From the NCBI GenBank assembly GCA_003164785.1, contig PLUE01000008.1, positions 1-64,000 on the forward strand: 64,000 nucleotides of DNA. The letters run 5' to 3'. Below are positions 27,293-36,330 of this stretch, piece by piece. The position numbers and the translations under genes are program-made. Under the pieces are notes generated by a model. It was not told the origin of the DNA. It saw only the letters and a program-made list of their open reading frames with translations, and searched no databases. Each line of letters starts with the position of its first letter. The first letter of the stretch is position 1. The stretch comes from Gammaproteobacteria bacterium (GTDB taxonomy: Bacteria; Pseudomonadota; Gammaproteobacteria; Steroidobacterales; Steroidobacteraceae).

Positions 27293-28159
27293 ATGATGAC
27301 AGTTCCCATGTGGTCCAACCTTCTTTGCGTGATGGCCGCGATCAACGTGGCGGCTTGGTCGCTCTCCACCGTTGCCCTCAACCGACGCCAGAGCAGCCTG
27401 TCGGCCCAGGCGTTTTCCGCGCGGCGCCTGCAGTTGCTCCTGTCGGCAGTCTACGTGTTCGGATGCGCCTATCGCTCAGTGTTTCTCGTTTACGACGTGC
27501 CGCGCATCTGCCTGTTCGACAGCGTGCTGTCGAGCGCCATCGTCGGCCGCACGGTCGCGACGGTCGCGGAGTTGTGCTTCGTCGGCCAGTGGGCCCTGTT
27601 GCTGCGTGAGAGTTCGCGCGCGACCGGCAGCGTCGTGGGCGGAGTCGTATCGCTCGCGCTGGTGCCGCTCATCGCGGTCGCGGAGACCTGCTCCTGGTAT
27701 TCCGTCCTCACGACCTCGAATATCGGCCACGTCGCCGAAGAGTCGCTGTGGGGTCTGTGTGCCGCGATGTTGGTGGCAAGCGTGGCGGTGATCCTGCCGC
27801 GATCCGCGCCTGCACGTCGGCCCGTTCTCGCCGCCTGGTGCCTCGCGGGCCTGGCGTATGTCGCGTTCATGTTCACGGTGGATGTGCCGCTTTACTGGGC
27901 GCGCTGGATCGCTGACACGGTCGGCGGGCGTCATTACATGACCATCGGCCAAGGACTGCTCGATGTCGCCCATCGCCGCGTGGTTTCCCATCGCTGGGAC
28001 GACTGGAAGAACGAGGTCGCGTGGATGTCCCTGTATTTCAGTGTGGCCGTCTGGATCAGCATCTCCCTGATCCACGCTCCCGTCGCCACACACAGACCGG
28101 CAGCGGTGCGCAGCCGCCTCCCCGACCGCCGGCCGATAACGCTGCGGACTGAGGCTTAA
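27293..28159 (+). CDS. unrecognised polytopic membrane protein
   Basis: I do not recognise a family. The ~288-residue product has about seven predicted transmembrane segments, for example NLLCVMAAINVAAWSL, LQLLLSAVYVFGCAY, TVATVAELCFVGQWALLL, VSLALVPLIAVAETCSWY, AAMLVASVAVIL, LAGLAYVAFMF and MSLYFSVAVWISISL. Charged and polar residues sit inside or beside the third and fourth helices (Glu, Trp, Cys). The frame opens at a GTG at 27251, but that lies inside the Pho box, so ATG 27293 (or the next ATG, 27296) is more likely. Context: divergent from one PiT gene across a Pho box, which could also regulate it, and convergent with another unknown gene. No function assigned. Confidence 0.72.
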   Translation: MMTVPMWSNLLCVMAAINVAAWSLSTVALNRRQSSLSAQAFSARRLQLLLSAVYVFGCAYRSVFLVYDVPRICLFDSVLSSAIVGRTVATVAELCFVGQWALLLRESSRATGSVVGGVVSLALVPLIAVAETCSWYSVLTTSNIGHVAEESLWGLCAAMLVASVAVILPRSAPARRPVLAAWCLAGLAYVAFMFTVDVPLYWARWIADTVGGRHYMTIGQGLLDVAHRRVVSHRWDDWKNEVAWMSLYFSVAVWISISLIHAPVATHRPAAVRSRLPDRRPITLRTEA

Positions 28160-28160
28160 G

Positions 28161-28754
28161 CTAGCTGGCTGAGCCGGGCGCCGACGCAGGCGCGGCGTCA
28201 GGACGCGGCGAAGCGGCATCAGGACGGGGACGCGGCGCCAATACAGCCTGGCGCACGAGTTCGCGGTGTTCTTCGCAATGCCGTCGGCCGACCAGCGAGA
28301 ATCCGACGCTCGGATCGCAGATGCTGGCCACCAGCACATCACTGCCCCGAAACCGAACCGCGACCCGCTCACCCACATCCAGCAGAGTGACCGTCGTCTG
28401 GGCCACGAGCCGGCTTGCCGGCTCTTCGCTCGCAATGCGCCAACCCGCGAGCACCGCGGCAGATCTGACCGCCGCGAAATTCTCCGGCGCGTCCGACTGC
28501 GTCTGCACCCGCGTGTAGCGTAAATCTTGGCGCTGTGCCCGCCAGAACGAGTAACCCAGGCCACCGGTCAGCACCAGTCCGAACAAACCGGCGGCCGTCA
28601 CTGCGACGGCGTTTTGCAGGCTGACCAGGAATGCCGACGTGATCATCAGCACGAGGCACAGGCCCGCCAGGTAGACGCAGATCGCGGTCGGCAGGAAATA
28701 TCGTGCCCGATCGAGGCCGGCCAATTCCATTCGCTCCGTCCGTTGAAGTTCCAT
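28161..28754 (-). CDS. unrecognised two-helix membrane protein
   Basis: No family recognised. The ~197-residue product has two transmembrane segments (AICVYLAGLCLVLMITSAFLV and VTAAGLFGLVLTGGLGYSF), then a soluble domain with alternating strands (RYTRVQTQSDAPENF, RLVAQTTVTLLDVGERVAVRFRG in two parts) and a short CDPSVGFSLVGRRHCEEH stretch whose Cys and His might bind a metal. The last 25 residues are a Pro/Ala/Arg tail made by a 21-bp tandem duplication (PRPDAAS, PRPDAAP). The stop is one base from the stop of the convergent membrane protein gene. It lies between the two PiT genes. Confidence 0.68.
   Translation of the reverse strand: MELQRTERMELAGLDRARYFLPTAICVYLAGLCLVLMITSAFLVSLQNAVAVTAAGLFGLVLTGGLGYSFWRAQRQDLRYTRVQTQSDAPENFAAVRSAAVLAGWRIASEEPASRLVAQTTVTLLDVGERVAVRFRGSDVLVASICDPSVGFSLVGRRHCEEHRELVRQAVLAPRPRPDAASPRPDAAPASAPGSAS
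28192..28233. repeat. 21-bp tandem duplication at a gene 3' end
   Basis: Units 28192-28212 and 28213-28233 encode PRPDAAP and PRPDAAS on the minus strand, near the C-terminus of the two-helix membrane protein. Seen directly in the sequence. Confidence 0.8.
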
Positions 28755-28831
28755 CGTCGCACTCTACCGTTTCATGCCCACCAGAAGGACCAGCGCGTGC
28801 CGCGCAGCAATGCCGGACTGTGACCGGGGTC

Positions 28832-28853
28832 CGTCACGAGATTGTCACATTGC
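28832..28853 (+). promoter_or_regulatory. Pho box upstream of the second PiT gene
   Basis: CCGTCACGAGA followed by TTGTCACATTG gives two GTCAC cores at 28833 and 28844, 11 bases apart, on the plus strand. They lie about 55-70 bases before the second PiT start, in the same direction. A third, poor copy may follow. The match is weaker than the upstream box but the spacing and placement are right for PhoB. Confidence 0.6.
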
Positions 28854-28904
28854 CACCCTAGTGTGCCCTGGATCCGCCGACAATTCGATCAAACGGGGTC
28901 ACCA

Positions 28905-30395
28905 ATGCTTGCAAATCTCGGCATCGACATGCCCACGGCGATATTGCTGTGCCTCGCAATCCTCCTCGCTTTGAGCTTCGAGTTCGTCAACGGCTTCCAT
29001 GACACCGCGAACGCGGTTGCGACGGTCATCTATACGCACGCGCTCAAACCCTCCCAGGCGGTGGTGTGGTCCGGCATGTGGAATCTGATCGGGGTCTTGA
29101 CCTCCAGTGGCGCCGTCGCCTTCGGCATCGTGGCCTTGTTGCCGGTCGAACTGGTCATCAACGTGGGGTCGGGCGCCGGTTTCGCGATGGTGTTCGCCCT
29201 GTTGATCTCCTCCATCGTCTGGAATCTCGGCACCTGGTATCTCGGGCTTCCGGCGTCGAGCTCGCATACGCTGATCGGGTCGATCGTCGGAGTCGGTCTG
29301 ATGAACTCGTTGATGAGTCCCGACAGCGCGTTCGGCGACGGGGTCAACTGGTCCAAGGTCGAGGATACGGTGAAGGCGCTCATTTTTTCACCGCTGCTCG
29401 GCTTCGCCGCGGCCGCACTGCTATTGTTGGCCATGAAAGCGCTGCTGCGCAATCCGGCACTTTACAAGGCGCCGGAGGGCGACAAGCCGCCGCCGCTGGG
29501 CATTCGCGCCTTGCTGGTGCTCACCTGCACCGGAGTCAGCTTCGCCCACGGCTCGAACGACGGGCAGAAGGGCATGGGTTTGATCGTGTTGATCCTGGTG
29601 GGCATCATCCCCACCACGTTCGCGCTCGATCTCGCCACCTCGCCGGACGCGGTCCATGATCTCGCCGCCACGTCGAGTCGGTTCTCACGGTCATTGGAGG
29701 CATTGCCGAGCACCAAGGGCGCGAACGCCGACGGCGATGCTGCCCACAAGCAATTGACCCACTATCTGCGTTCGGGCCAGATCGTGCCCGAAACGCTGCC
29801 CGCACTGGCCGTCGCGAATTCGCGCGCCGCCTCCCGCCTCGCGCCGCTGGACGACCTGAAAGCCTTGGCGCCGGCGGATCGCGTCGCCTTGCGCATGGAC
29901 GTTTATCTGGTTTCCGAGACCCTTGCACGCATGCAGAAGGCCAAGCAGTTGCCCGCCGGGCTCGATCCCGCCGCCACGGCGAGCTATCAGAAGTCCTTGA
30001 AGGGCCTGACCAACTTCATACCGCTGTGGGTGAAGCTCGCCGTCTCCCTGGCGCTCGGCCTGGGCACCATGATCGGCTGGAAGCGCATCGTCGTGACCGT
30101 CGGCGAGAAGATTGGCAAGGCGCACCTGACCTATGCGCAGGGCGCGTCGGCCGAATTGGTGGCGTTCGCGACCATCGAAGCCGCCGACATTCTCGGGCTC
30201 CCGGTCAGCACGACCCACATTCTGTCATCGGGTATCGCCGGCACGATGGTGGCCAATGGCTCCGGCATCCAGAAAGAGACCGTGCGCAACATCGTGCTCG
30301 CCTGGGTTCTGACGCTGCCGGTGTGCGTACTGCTGGGCGCTGCCCTGTTCGGCGCCGCGCTGTTCTTTGTGCTGCGGGTGCTCGGGGTTCACTGA
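28905..30395 (+). CDS. inorganic phosphate transporter, PiT family (second copy)
   Basis: A second PiT phosphate permease, about 496 residues. The N-terminal signature is NGFHDTANAVATVIYT, and the second is CTGVSFAHGSNDGQKGMG. GLPVSTTHILSSGIAGTMVAN lies near the C-terminus. The central loop is longer than in the first copy (about residues 245-370) and rich in Ala/Leu. The sequence is clearly diverged from the first PiT, so this looks like an old paralogue or a separate acquisition, not a recent duplication. ATG 28905 was chosen over upstream in-frame starts because the extension crosses the Pho box. Confidence 0.94.
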   Translation: MLANLGIDMPTAILLCLAILLALSFEFVNGFHDTANAVATVIYTHALKPSQAVVWSGMWNLIGVLTSSGAVAFGIVALLPVELVINVGSGAGFAMVFALLISSIVWNLGTWYLGLPASSSHTLIGSIVGVGLMNSLMSPDSAFGDGVNWSKVEDTVKALIFSPLLGFAAAALLLLAMKALLRNPALYKAPEGDKPPPLGIRALLVLTCTGVSFAHGSNDGQKGMGLIVLILVGIIPTTFALDLATSPDAVHDLAATSSRFSRSLEALPSTKGANADGDAAHKQLTHYLRSGQIVPETLPALAVANSRAASRLAPLDDLKALAPADRVALRMDVYLVSETLARMQKAKQLPAGLDPAATASYQKSLKGLTNFIPLWVKLAVSLALGLGTMIGWKRIVVTVGEKIGKAHLTYAQGASAELVAFATIEAADILGLPVSTTHILSSGIAGTMVANGSGIQKETVRNIVLAWVLTLPVCVLLGAALFGAALFFVLRVLGVH

Positions 30396-30511
30396 TAATC
30401 GTACACTGCCGGCATGAGGTTCCTACCCTCGTGGCCGGCCGCGCAATGGCGATCTACGTCGAACCAACCCGACCCGGGCGGTGAGCGCGCCGCGCGGTTG
30501 CGCGTCGGATC

Positions 30512-31702
30512 CTAGCTCAGTGCGCCGATCGCATCGTCCAGCCCCGACAAGGTCAGCGGATACATGCGACCATCCAACAACTCGCGGATGATTTCGACGG
30601 ATTGCGTCTGCCGCCAGCGGGCCTGCGGCTGCGGGTTCAACCAGACGAATTTGGGGTAGGCCTTCATCAAGCGCTGCAGCCACACGTTGCCCGGCTCGGC
30701 GTTCCAATGCTCGACGCTGCCGCCTGGATACGTGATCTCGTACGGGCTCATGGTGGCATCGCCCACCAGGATGAGCTTCCAGTCCGGGCCATAGGTGCGC
30801 ATGATATCGACGGTCCCCATCAGATCGCCGCCGAGGCGGCCCAGACCGCGCAGCCCGTTGTCCCGCCACATCGCCTCGTAGGTGAAGTTGTGGAAGTAGA
30901 AGTGCTCGAGATGCTTGAACTCACTGCGCGCGGCCGAGAATAATTCTTCGCACGTCTGCACGTGGTCGTCCATCGATCCGCCAACGTCGAGCAGCAACAG
31001 CACTTTGATCACATTGTGACGCTCCGGCACCATTTTGATGTCGAGCCACCCACCGGACCGCGCCGTGGCGTCGATGGTCTCGGACAACGCGAACTCATCC
31101 GGCGCCCCGCGGCGCGCGAAGCGCCGCAGCTTGCGCAGCGCGAGTTTCATGTTGCGTGTTCCCAGTTCCACGCCATCATCGAGGTTGGCGAACTCCCGCT
31201 TGTCCCACACCTTGACCGCGCTGCGATTGCGCGATTCGGCGTGGCCGATGCGCACACCCTCCGGGTTGTAGCCATGGGCGCCGAACGGCGATGTACCCGC
31301 CGTGCCGATCCATTTATTGCCGCCCTGGTGGCGCTCCCGCTGCTCCTCGAGCCGCTTCTGCAGCGTCTCCATCAGCGCATCCCAGCCGCCCAAGGCGTCG
31401 ATCTTCGCCTTCTCCGCATCGCTCAATTGGCGCTCCGCCATCCTGGCCAGCCAATCCGCCGGCAATTCCCGCTGCAGGAGCGCGAACAAATCCTGTGCAC
31501 CCTTGAAATGAGCCGCGAACACCTGGTCGAAGCGATCATAGTGGCGCTCGTCCTTGACCAGGCACGTGCGCGCCAGATGGTAGAAGCGCTCGGCGCTGGC
31601 ATCGCTCAAGCCCGCCTTCAATGCCTCGAGCAGGGTCAACAACTCCGTGATGGACACCGGAACCCCGGCGCTCTTCAGCAGAAAGAAAAACCTAACGAGC
31701 AT
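30512..31702 (-). CDS. VWA-domain protein, CoxE-like
   Basis: A von Willebrand factor A-domain protein of the CoxE type, which works with MoxR AAA+ ATPases in maturation or insertion of cofactors and metals. The VWA metal site reads LLLLDVGGSMDDH (DxGxS). The N-terminal ~250 residues are helical and charged (LFALLQRELPADWLARMAE; ANLDDGVELGTRNMKLALRKLRR in two parts), as in CoxE. About 396 residues. Its ATG lies 11 bases inside the end of the upstream ATPase gene, so they are one translational unit. The partner process is unknown: there are no carbon-monoxide dehydrogenase genes here. Confidence 0.87.
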   Translation of the reverse strand: MLVRFFFLLKSAGVPVSITELLTLLEALKAGLSDASAERFYHLARTCLVKDERHYDRFDQVFAAHFKGAQDLFALLQRELPADWLARMAERQLSDAEKAKIDALGGWDALMETLQKRLEEQRERHQGGNKWIGTAGTSPFGAHGYNPEGVRIGHAESRNRSAVKVWDKREFANLDDGVELGTRNMKLALRKLRRFARRGAPDEFALSETIDATARSGGWLDIKMVPERHNVIKVLLLLDVGGSMDDHVQTCEELFSAARSEFKHLEHFYFHNFTYEAMWRDNGLRGLGRLGGDLMGTVDIMRTYGPDWKLILVGDATMSPYEITYPGGSVEHWNAEPGNVWLQRLMKAYPKFVWLNPQPQARWRQTQSVEIIRELLDGRMYPLTLSGLDDAIGALS

Positions 31703-32543
31703 TCCGGCGGTTGAGAAACAGCAGTTGTTCGAACAGATGCACGTCCTGCTCGTTCTTGAGGAGCGCGCCATACAGAGGCGGGATCAATTTCTTCGCGTCG
31801 TCGCTGCGCAGCACCTCCGCCGGGATGTCCTCGCTGACCAACAGTTTGATCCAGTCGAGCAGCTCCGAGGTGGTGGGTTTCTTTTTCAAACCCGGCGTCT
31901 CGCGAATCTTGAAAAAGGTGGTGAGCGCCTCGTGCAGCAACTCGCGCTTCAGATTCGGAAAATGCACATCGACGATCTTCGTCATCGTGGCTTCGTCGGG
32001 AAACCGGATGTAATGAAAGAAGCAGCGGCGCAGGAACGCGTCGGGCAGCTCCTTCTCGTTGTTGCTGGTGATGATGATCACCGGTCGATGCCTGGCACGA
32101 ACGGTCTCGCGCGTCTCATAGACGTAGAACTCCATGCGATCGAGTTCGCGGAGCAGGTCGTTCGGGAACTCGATGTCCGCCTTGTCGATCTCGTCGATCA
32201 ACAGCACCGGCTGCACCTCGCATTCGAAGGCTTCCCAGAGATTGCCCTTGACGATGTAGTTGTGGATGTCCTTCACACGCGGGTCGCCCAACTGCGAATC
32301 GCGCAGGCGCGACACGGCATCGTACTCGTACAGGCCCTGCTGCGCCTTCGTGGTCGACTTGATGTGCCACTCGTACAGCGGCCTCGACAACGAACGCGCG
32401 ATCTCCAACGCCAGCAACGTCTTGCCGGTGCCCGGCTCGCCCTTGATGAGCAGCGGTCGGGACAGCACCACGGCCGCATTGACCGCGGCCATCAACTCTT
32501 CCGTCGCGATGTAGCGATCGGTGCCGCGGAATTCAGTTGTCAT
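31692..32543 (-). CDS. MoxR-family AAA+ ATPase
   Basis: A MoxR-type ATPase, 283 residues, that acts as a chaperone with VWA-domain partners. Walker A is GEPGTGKT (about residues 35-42), Walker B is VLLIDEIDKAD, sensor 1 is IITSNNEKELPDAFLRRC with the arginine finger, and the C-terminal lid follows. The CoxD-like insert after Walker A (WHIKSTTKAQQGLYEYD) matches the CoxD/MoxR subtype. It is the first gene of the pair and overlaps the VWA gene. It follows pyk on the same strand after 20 bases, so it may be co-transcribed with the glycolytic cluster. Confidence 0.92.
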   Translation of the reverse strand: MTTEFRGTDRYIATEELMAAVNAAVVLSRPLLIKGEPGTGKTLLALEIARSLSRPLYEWHIKSTTKAQQGLYEYDAVSRLRDSQLGDPRVKDIHNYIVKGNLWEAFECEVQPVLLIDEIDKADIEFPNDLLRELDRMEFYVYETRETVRARHRPVIIITSNNEKELPDAFLRRCFFHYIRFPDEATMTKIVDVHFPNLKRELLHEALTTFFKIRETPGLKKKPTTSELLDWIKLLVSEDIPAEVLRSDDAKKLIPPLYGALLKNEQDVHLFEQLLFLNRRNAR

Positions 32544-32563
32544 GGGCGTGCGGCCGGCATCGT

Positions 32564-34006
32564 CTACTTGCGCGCCACTTTCAGAATCTGCATGGAATTC
32601 GTCCCGCCCGCGACACCCGACAATTCGCCCTTCGTGAGGATGATGAGGTCATCGTCCTTGACCAGGGTCAGATCCAGAAGCTGCCGAAAGATCGAGAAAT
32701 AGAACGCCTCGCGGTCCTTGTCGGTGACGTCGTAGGCCACCGGATAGACGCCGCGATACAAGGTCACGCGCGAACGGGTCGCCTCCTGGCGCGTGAACGC
32801 GTAGATCGGAATGTCCGAACGCACCCTCGACATCCACAAGGCCGTCTCGCCCGACTCCGTGAGCGCCACGATGGCCTTCACGTGCAGGTGATTCGCGGTA
32901 TACATCACCGCCGCAGCAATCGCCTCGTTGGTATGCTCGAAGTGCCCGGTGGTGCGCTGCCGGATGCGCACGTGGGCGCCCTGGTACTTCTCCGCGCCCA
33001 CGATGATCTGTGCCATGGCCTCGACCACCTTGGTCGGATGCTTGCCGGCCGCCGTCTCGGCGGACAGCATCACCGCGTCGCTGCCGTCCATGACGGCATT
33101 GGCGACATCCGACACCTCGGCGCGCGTCGGAATCGTGGCAACGATCATCGACTCCATCATCTGCGTCGCCGTGATGACCAGACGATTCTGGTGCCGCGCC
33201 TCGTGAATGATGAGCTTCTGCAGCCCGGCCAGTTCCGCGAAACCCATCTCGACACCGAGGTCGCCGCGCGCGACCATCACGCCGTCGCTGGCGGTCACGA
33301 CTTCGGCGAGATTTTGAATGGCCTCGGCGCGCTCGATCTTCGCGATCAGCAGCGCATGACCGCCGGCCTTGCGCAGCAAGGCACGCGCCTCGTTCATGTC
33401 CGCCGCGTCCCGCGCGAAGGAGACCGCCAGGTAGTCCACCTTCAGGGATGCCGCGGCCAGGATGTCCGAGCGATCCTTGTCCGTCAGCGCGCCGGCCGAC
33501 AAGCCTCCGCCCTGGCGGTTGATGCCTTTGTTGTTGCCCAGCTCGCCACCCACGAGCACCCGGGTGTTGATGCGCGGACCATCGATGCCCAGCACCTGCA
33601 GGCTGATCTGGCCGTCGTTCAGCAACAGCACGTCGCCTGCAAACACGTCGGCCGGGAGTTTCTTGTAGGCGATCCCGACCGCGCGATTGGTGCCGGCGTC
33701 GACGGCAAGACTCGCGTCCAGCGTGAACTCGGCTCCGTCCTCCAACATCACCTTGCCCGCCACGAAGCGGTCGATGCGGATCTTCGGCCCCTGCAGGTCG
33801 CCCAATACGCCGACGTAACGCCCGGCGGCCTTCGCCGCGGCCCGCACCAAATCGAGGCGGCGCGCATGATCGGCCACCGCGCCATGCGAGAAATTCAGCC
33901 GAACCACATCCAGGCCGGCACGAACCATGTCGGTCAACACCTTCGGATCGTCGGTGGCGGGTCCCAATGTCGCGACGATTTTGGTGCGACGCAGTTGAAA
34001 ACTCAT
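32564..34006 (-). CDS. pyk: pyruvate kinase
   Basis: Converts PEP and ADP to pyruvate and ATP. The 480-residue product has [13 protein letters not shown] at the N-terminus, the active-site lysine in [23 protein letters not shown], the effector-type TATQMMESM segment and a complete C-terminal domain. The start ATG overlaps the pgk stop (ATGA). It is the last gene of tkt-gap-pgk-pyk. Confidence 0.96.
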   Translation of the reverse strand: MSFQLRRTKIVATLGPATDDPKVLTDMVRAGLDVVRLNFSHGAVADHARRLDLVRAAAKAAGRYVGVLGDLQGPKIRIDRFVAGKVMLEDGAEFTLDASLAVDAGTNRAVGIAYKKLPADVFAGDVLLLNDGQISLQVLGIDGPRINTRVLVGGELGNNKGINRQGGGLSAGALTDKDRSDILAAASLKVDYLAVSFARDAADMNEARALLRKAGGHALLIAKIERAEAIQNLAEVVTASDGVMVARGDLGVEMGFAELAGLQKLIIHEARHQNRLVITATQMMESMIVATIPTRAEVSDVANAVMDGSDAVMLSAETAAGKHPTKVVEAMAQIIVGAEKYQGAHVRIRQRTTGHFEHTNEAIAAAVMYTANHLHVKAIVALTESGETALWMSRVRSDIPIYAFTRQEATRSRVTLYRGVYPVAYDVTDKDREAFYFSIFRQLLDLTLVKDDDLIILTKGELSGVAGGTNSMQILKVARK

Positions 34007-35178
34007 ATGGCCCGCTGCTCCAGGATCTCGACGGCGGGCAGCGTCTTGCCCTCGACGAATTCCAGAAATGCGCCGCCGCCGGTGGATATGTAGCTGATGC
34101 TGTCCTCGATGCCGTACTTTTCGATGGCAGCCAGCGTATCGCCGCCGCCCGCCAGTGAAAAGGCCTTGCTCCGCGCAATGGCGTTCGCCAGCGTCCGCGT
34201 GCCCTCGCCGAACTGCTCGAATTCGAACACGCCCACGGGTCCGTTCCAGAGCACGGTGCCGGCCGAGGCGATCAGTTTGGCCATCTCCTCCGCGGAATCA
34301 GGGCCGATGTCCAGGATCATCTCGTTGTCGGCGACCTTGCCCACCGGCTTCACGTCCGCTTCGGCCTTGGCGGAAAACTCGGTGGCGACGACCACATCCG
34401 TCGGCATCGGAATCACGATGCCGCGCTGCTTCGACTGCTCCAGCAAGCGTTTGCAAATGTCCAGCATCTCCGGCTCGTGCAGCGACTTGCCCACGTTGTA
34501 GCCCAGCGCGGCCAGGAACGTGTTGGTGATGCCGCCGCCGACGATGAGCTGGTCCACCTTGGACAACAGCGACTCGAGCACGGTGAGCTTGGTCGACACC
34601 TTCGAGCCGGCGACGATCGCCAGCAACGGCCGCGCCGGGTTTTCCAGCGCCGTCTCGAGCGCCGACAGTTCGCTGACCAGGAGCGGTCCCGCGCAGGCCA
34701 CGGGCGCGTACTTGGCGACGCCGTGAGTGCTCGCTTCGGCACGATGCGCCGTGCCGAAGGCATCCATCACGTAGATGTCGCACAGAGCGGCCATCTTCCT
34801 CGCCAGTTCGTCCGCGTTCTTCTTCTCGCCCTTGTTGAACCGCACGTTTTCCAGCAGCGCCACCTCGCCCGCGCCCACCGTCACGCCGTCGACCCAATCG
34901 CGCTTCAACGCAACCGGCACGCCGAGCAGCTGCGTCAACCGCTTGGCCACCGGCGCCAGCGAGAACTCCTCGGCGAAGCGGCCCTCTTCGGGCCGCCCGA
35001 GATGCGACATCAACAACACGTGCGCCTTCGCCGCCAGCGCCGCCTGGATCGTGGGCAGCGCGGCTCGTATCCGTGCATCACTCGTCACTGCACCCTCCTT
35101 GATCGGCACGTTCAGATCCTCACGAATCAACACCCGTTTTCCAGCCAAATCCAAGTCCGACATTTTTATGATTTTCAT
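34003..35178 (-). CDS. pgk: phosphoglycerate kinase
   Basis: Interconverts 1,3-bisphosphoglycerate/ADP and 3-phosphoglycerate/ATP. The 391-residue product starts [25 protein letters not shown], with the substrate-binding RxDxNVP arginine, SHLGRP and the C-terminal GGGDT loop ([12 protein letters not shown]). The length fits bacterial Pgk. It is preceded by a 15-bp tandem repeat that separates it from gap. Confidence 0.97.
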   Translation of the reverse strand: MKIIKMSDLDLAGKRVLIREDLNVPIKEGAVTSDARIRAALPTIQAALAAKAHVLLMSHLGRPEEGRFAEEFSLAPVAKRLTQLLGVPVALKRDWVDGVTVGAGEVALLENVRFNKGEKKNADELARKMAALCDIYVMDAFGTAHRAEASTHGVAKYAPVACAGPLLVSELSALETALENPARPLLAIVAGSKVSTKLTVLESLLSKVDQLIVGGGITNTFLAALGYNVGKSLHEPEMLDICKRLLEQSKQRGIVIPMPTDVVVATEFSAKAEADVKPVGKVADNEMILDIGPDSAEEMAKLIASAGTVLWNGPVGVFEFEQFGEGTRTLANAIARSKAFSLAGGGDTLAAIEKYGIEDSISYISTGGGAFLEFVEGKTLPAVEILEQRAI

Positions 35179-35224
35179 TTTTCTTCATCCAGCCGTGTAA
35201 CCGTCCAGCCACTCCACGACAAAC

Positions 35225-35269
35225 CCGCTTGAATCATTTCCGCTTGAATCATGGCCGCTTGAACCCAGG
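35225..35269. repeat. 15-bp tandem repeat between gap and pgk
   Basis: Three units, 35225-35239, 35240-35254 and 35255-35269, share CCGCTTGAAYC. They lie just after the gap stop codon on the minus strand and before the pgk leader. Seen directly in the sequence. Confidence 0.85.
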
Positions 35270-35274
35270 GCAGC

Positions 35275-36288
35275 TCAAACCGCCTTCGACCACGCCAAGG
35301 TCGTATCCAGCATTCGATTCGAGAAACCCCACTCGTTGTCGTACCACGCACACACCTTGACCATGGTCCCCTGGATGACCTTGGTGAGCGTGGCGTCGTA
35401 GGTCGATGATGCGGGGTCATGATTGAAGTCCACCGACACCAGCGGCGCATCGTTGTAGGCAAGAATGCCCTTCATCTCGCCGTTGGCCGCCTTCTTGAGC
35501 GCCGCGTCGATCTCTTCGACGCTGGTTTTGCGTCCCGCGATGAAGCTCAGATCGACCAGCGAGACGTTGATGGTCGGCACGCGGATGGCGAATCCGTCGA
35601 TCTTGCCCTTCAATTCCGGGAGCACCAGTCCCACCGCGGCGGCGGCGCCGGTCTTGGTTGGGATCATCGACATGGTCGCCGAACGGGCACGCCGCAGATC
35701 CGAGTGATACACGTCGGTGAGCACCTGATCGTTGGTGTAGGAATGGATGGTGGTCATGACGCCGGCCAAAATACCGACCTCGTCGTGCAACACCTTCGCG
35801 AGCGGCGCCAGACAGTTGGTCGTGCAGGACGCGTTCGAAATGACGGTGAAGCTCGATTTCAACACCTTGTGGTTCACGCCGTACACGATGGTGGCGTCGA
35901 CGTCGTCGCCGCCCGGCGCCGAGATCACGACTTTCTTCGCGCCGGCCGCGATGTGCGCCGACGCCTTGGCCTTGCTCGTGAAGAAGCCGGTGCATTCGAG
36001 CACCACGTCGACGCCGAGCTCCGCCCACGGCAGCTTGGACGGATCGCGCTGCGCAACGACGCGGATGCGGTCGCCGTTCACGACCATGAAATCGCCGTCG
36101 ACATGCACGTCGCCGCGGAACTTGCCGTGCACCGTGTCGTAGTGCGTCAGATGCGCGTTCGTGTTGGCGTCGCCCAGATCGTTGATCGCGACGATCTTGA
36201 TCTGTTCCTTCAAGTTCCCCTCGTACAACGCGCGCAGAACATTTCGACCGATACGCCCGTAACCATTGATGCCGACTTTGATTGCCAT
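35275..36288 (-). CDS. gap: glyceraldehyde-3-phosphate dehydrogenase
   Basis: NAD(P)-dependent glycolytic/gluconeogenic enzyme. The 337-residue product has the Rossmann [13 protein letters not shown], the catalytic Cys in [12 protein letters not shown] and the conserved [13 protein letters not shown] end. Second gene of the tkt-gap-pgk-pyk cluster, which resembles the cbb/gap clusters of many Proteobacteria. No fructose-bisphosphate aldolase gene is next to it. Confidence 0.97.
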   Translation of the reverse strand: MAIKVGINGYGRIGRNVLRALYEGNLKEQIKIVAINDLGDANTNAHLTHYDTVHGKFRGDVHVDGDFMVVNGDRIRVVAQRDPSKLPWAELGVDVVLECTGFFTSKAKASAHIAAGAKKVVISAPGGDDVDATIVYGVNHKVLKSSFTVISNASCTTNCLAPLAKVLHDEVGILAGVMTTIHSYTNDQVLTDVYHSDLRRARSATMSMIPTKTGAAAAVGLVLPELKGKIDGFAIRVPTINVSLVDLSFIAGRKTSVEEIDAALKKAANGEMKGILAYNDAPLVSVDFNHDPASSTYDATLTKVIQGTMVKVCAWYDNEWGFSNRMLDTTLAWSKAV

Positions 36289-36330
36289 CGTGCTTCGAAC
36301 CTCGTTGATCTTTATATTGTGCTGAAACTG

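Noticed and set aside
30396..30511. Short ORF after the second PiT gene
   Set aside because: About 30 residues, no homology, no start signal; treated as intergenic.
31647..32702. 351-codon open frame antisense to the MoxR gene
   Set aside because: Shadow of a well-supported AAA+ gene.
32537..34093. 518-codon open frame antisense to pyk
   Set aside because: Shadow of pyruvate kinase; no domain and no ribosome binding site.
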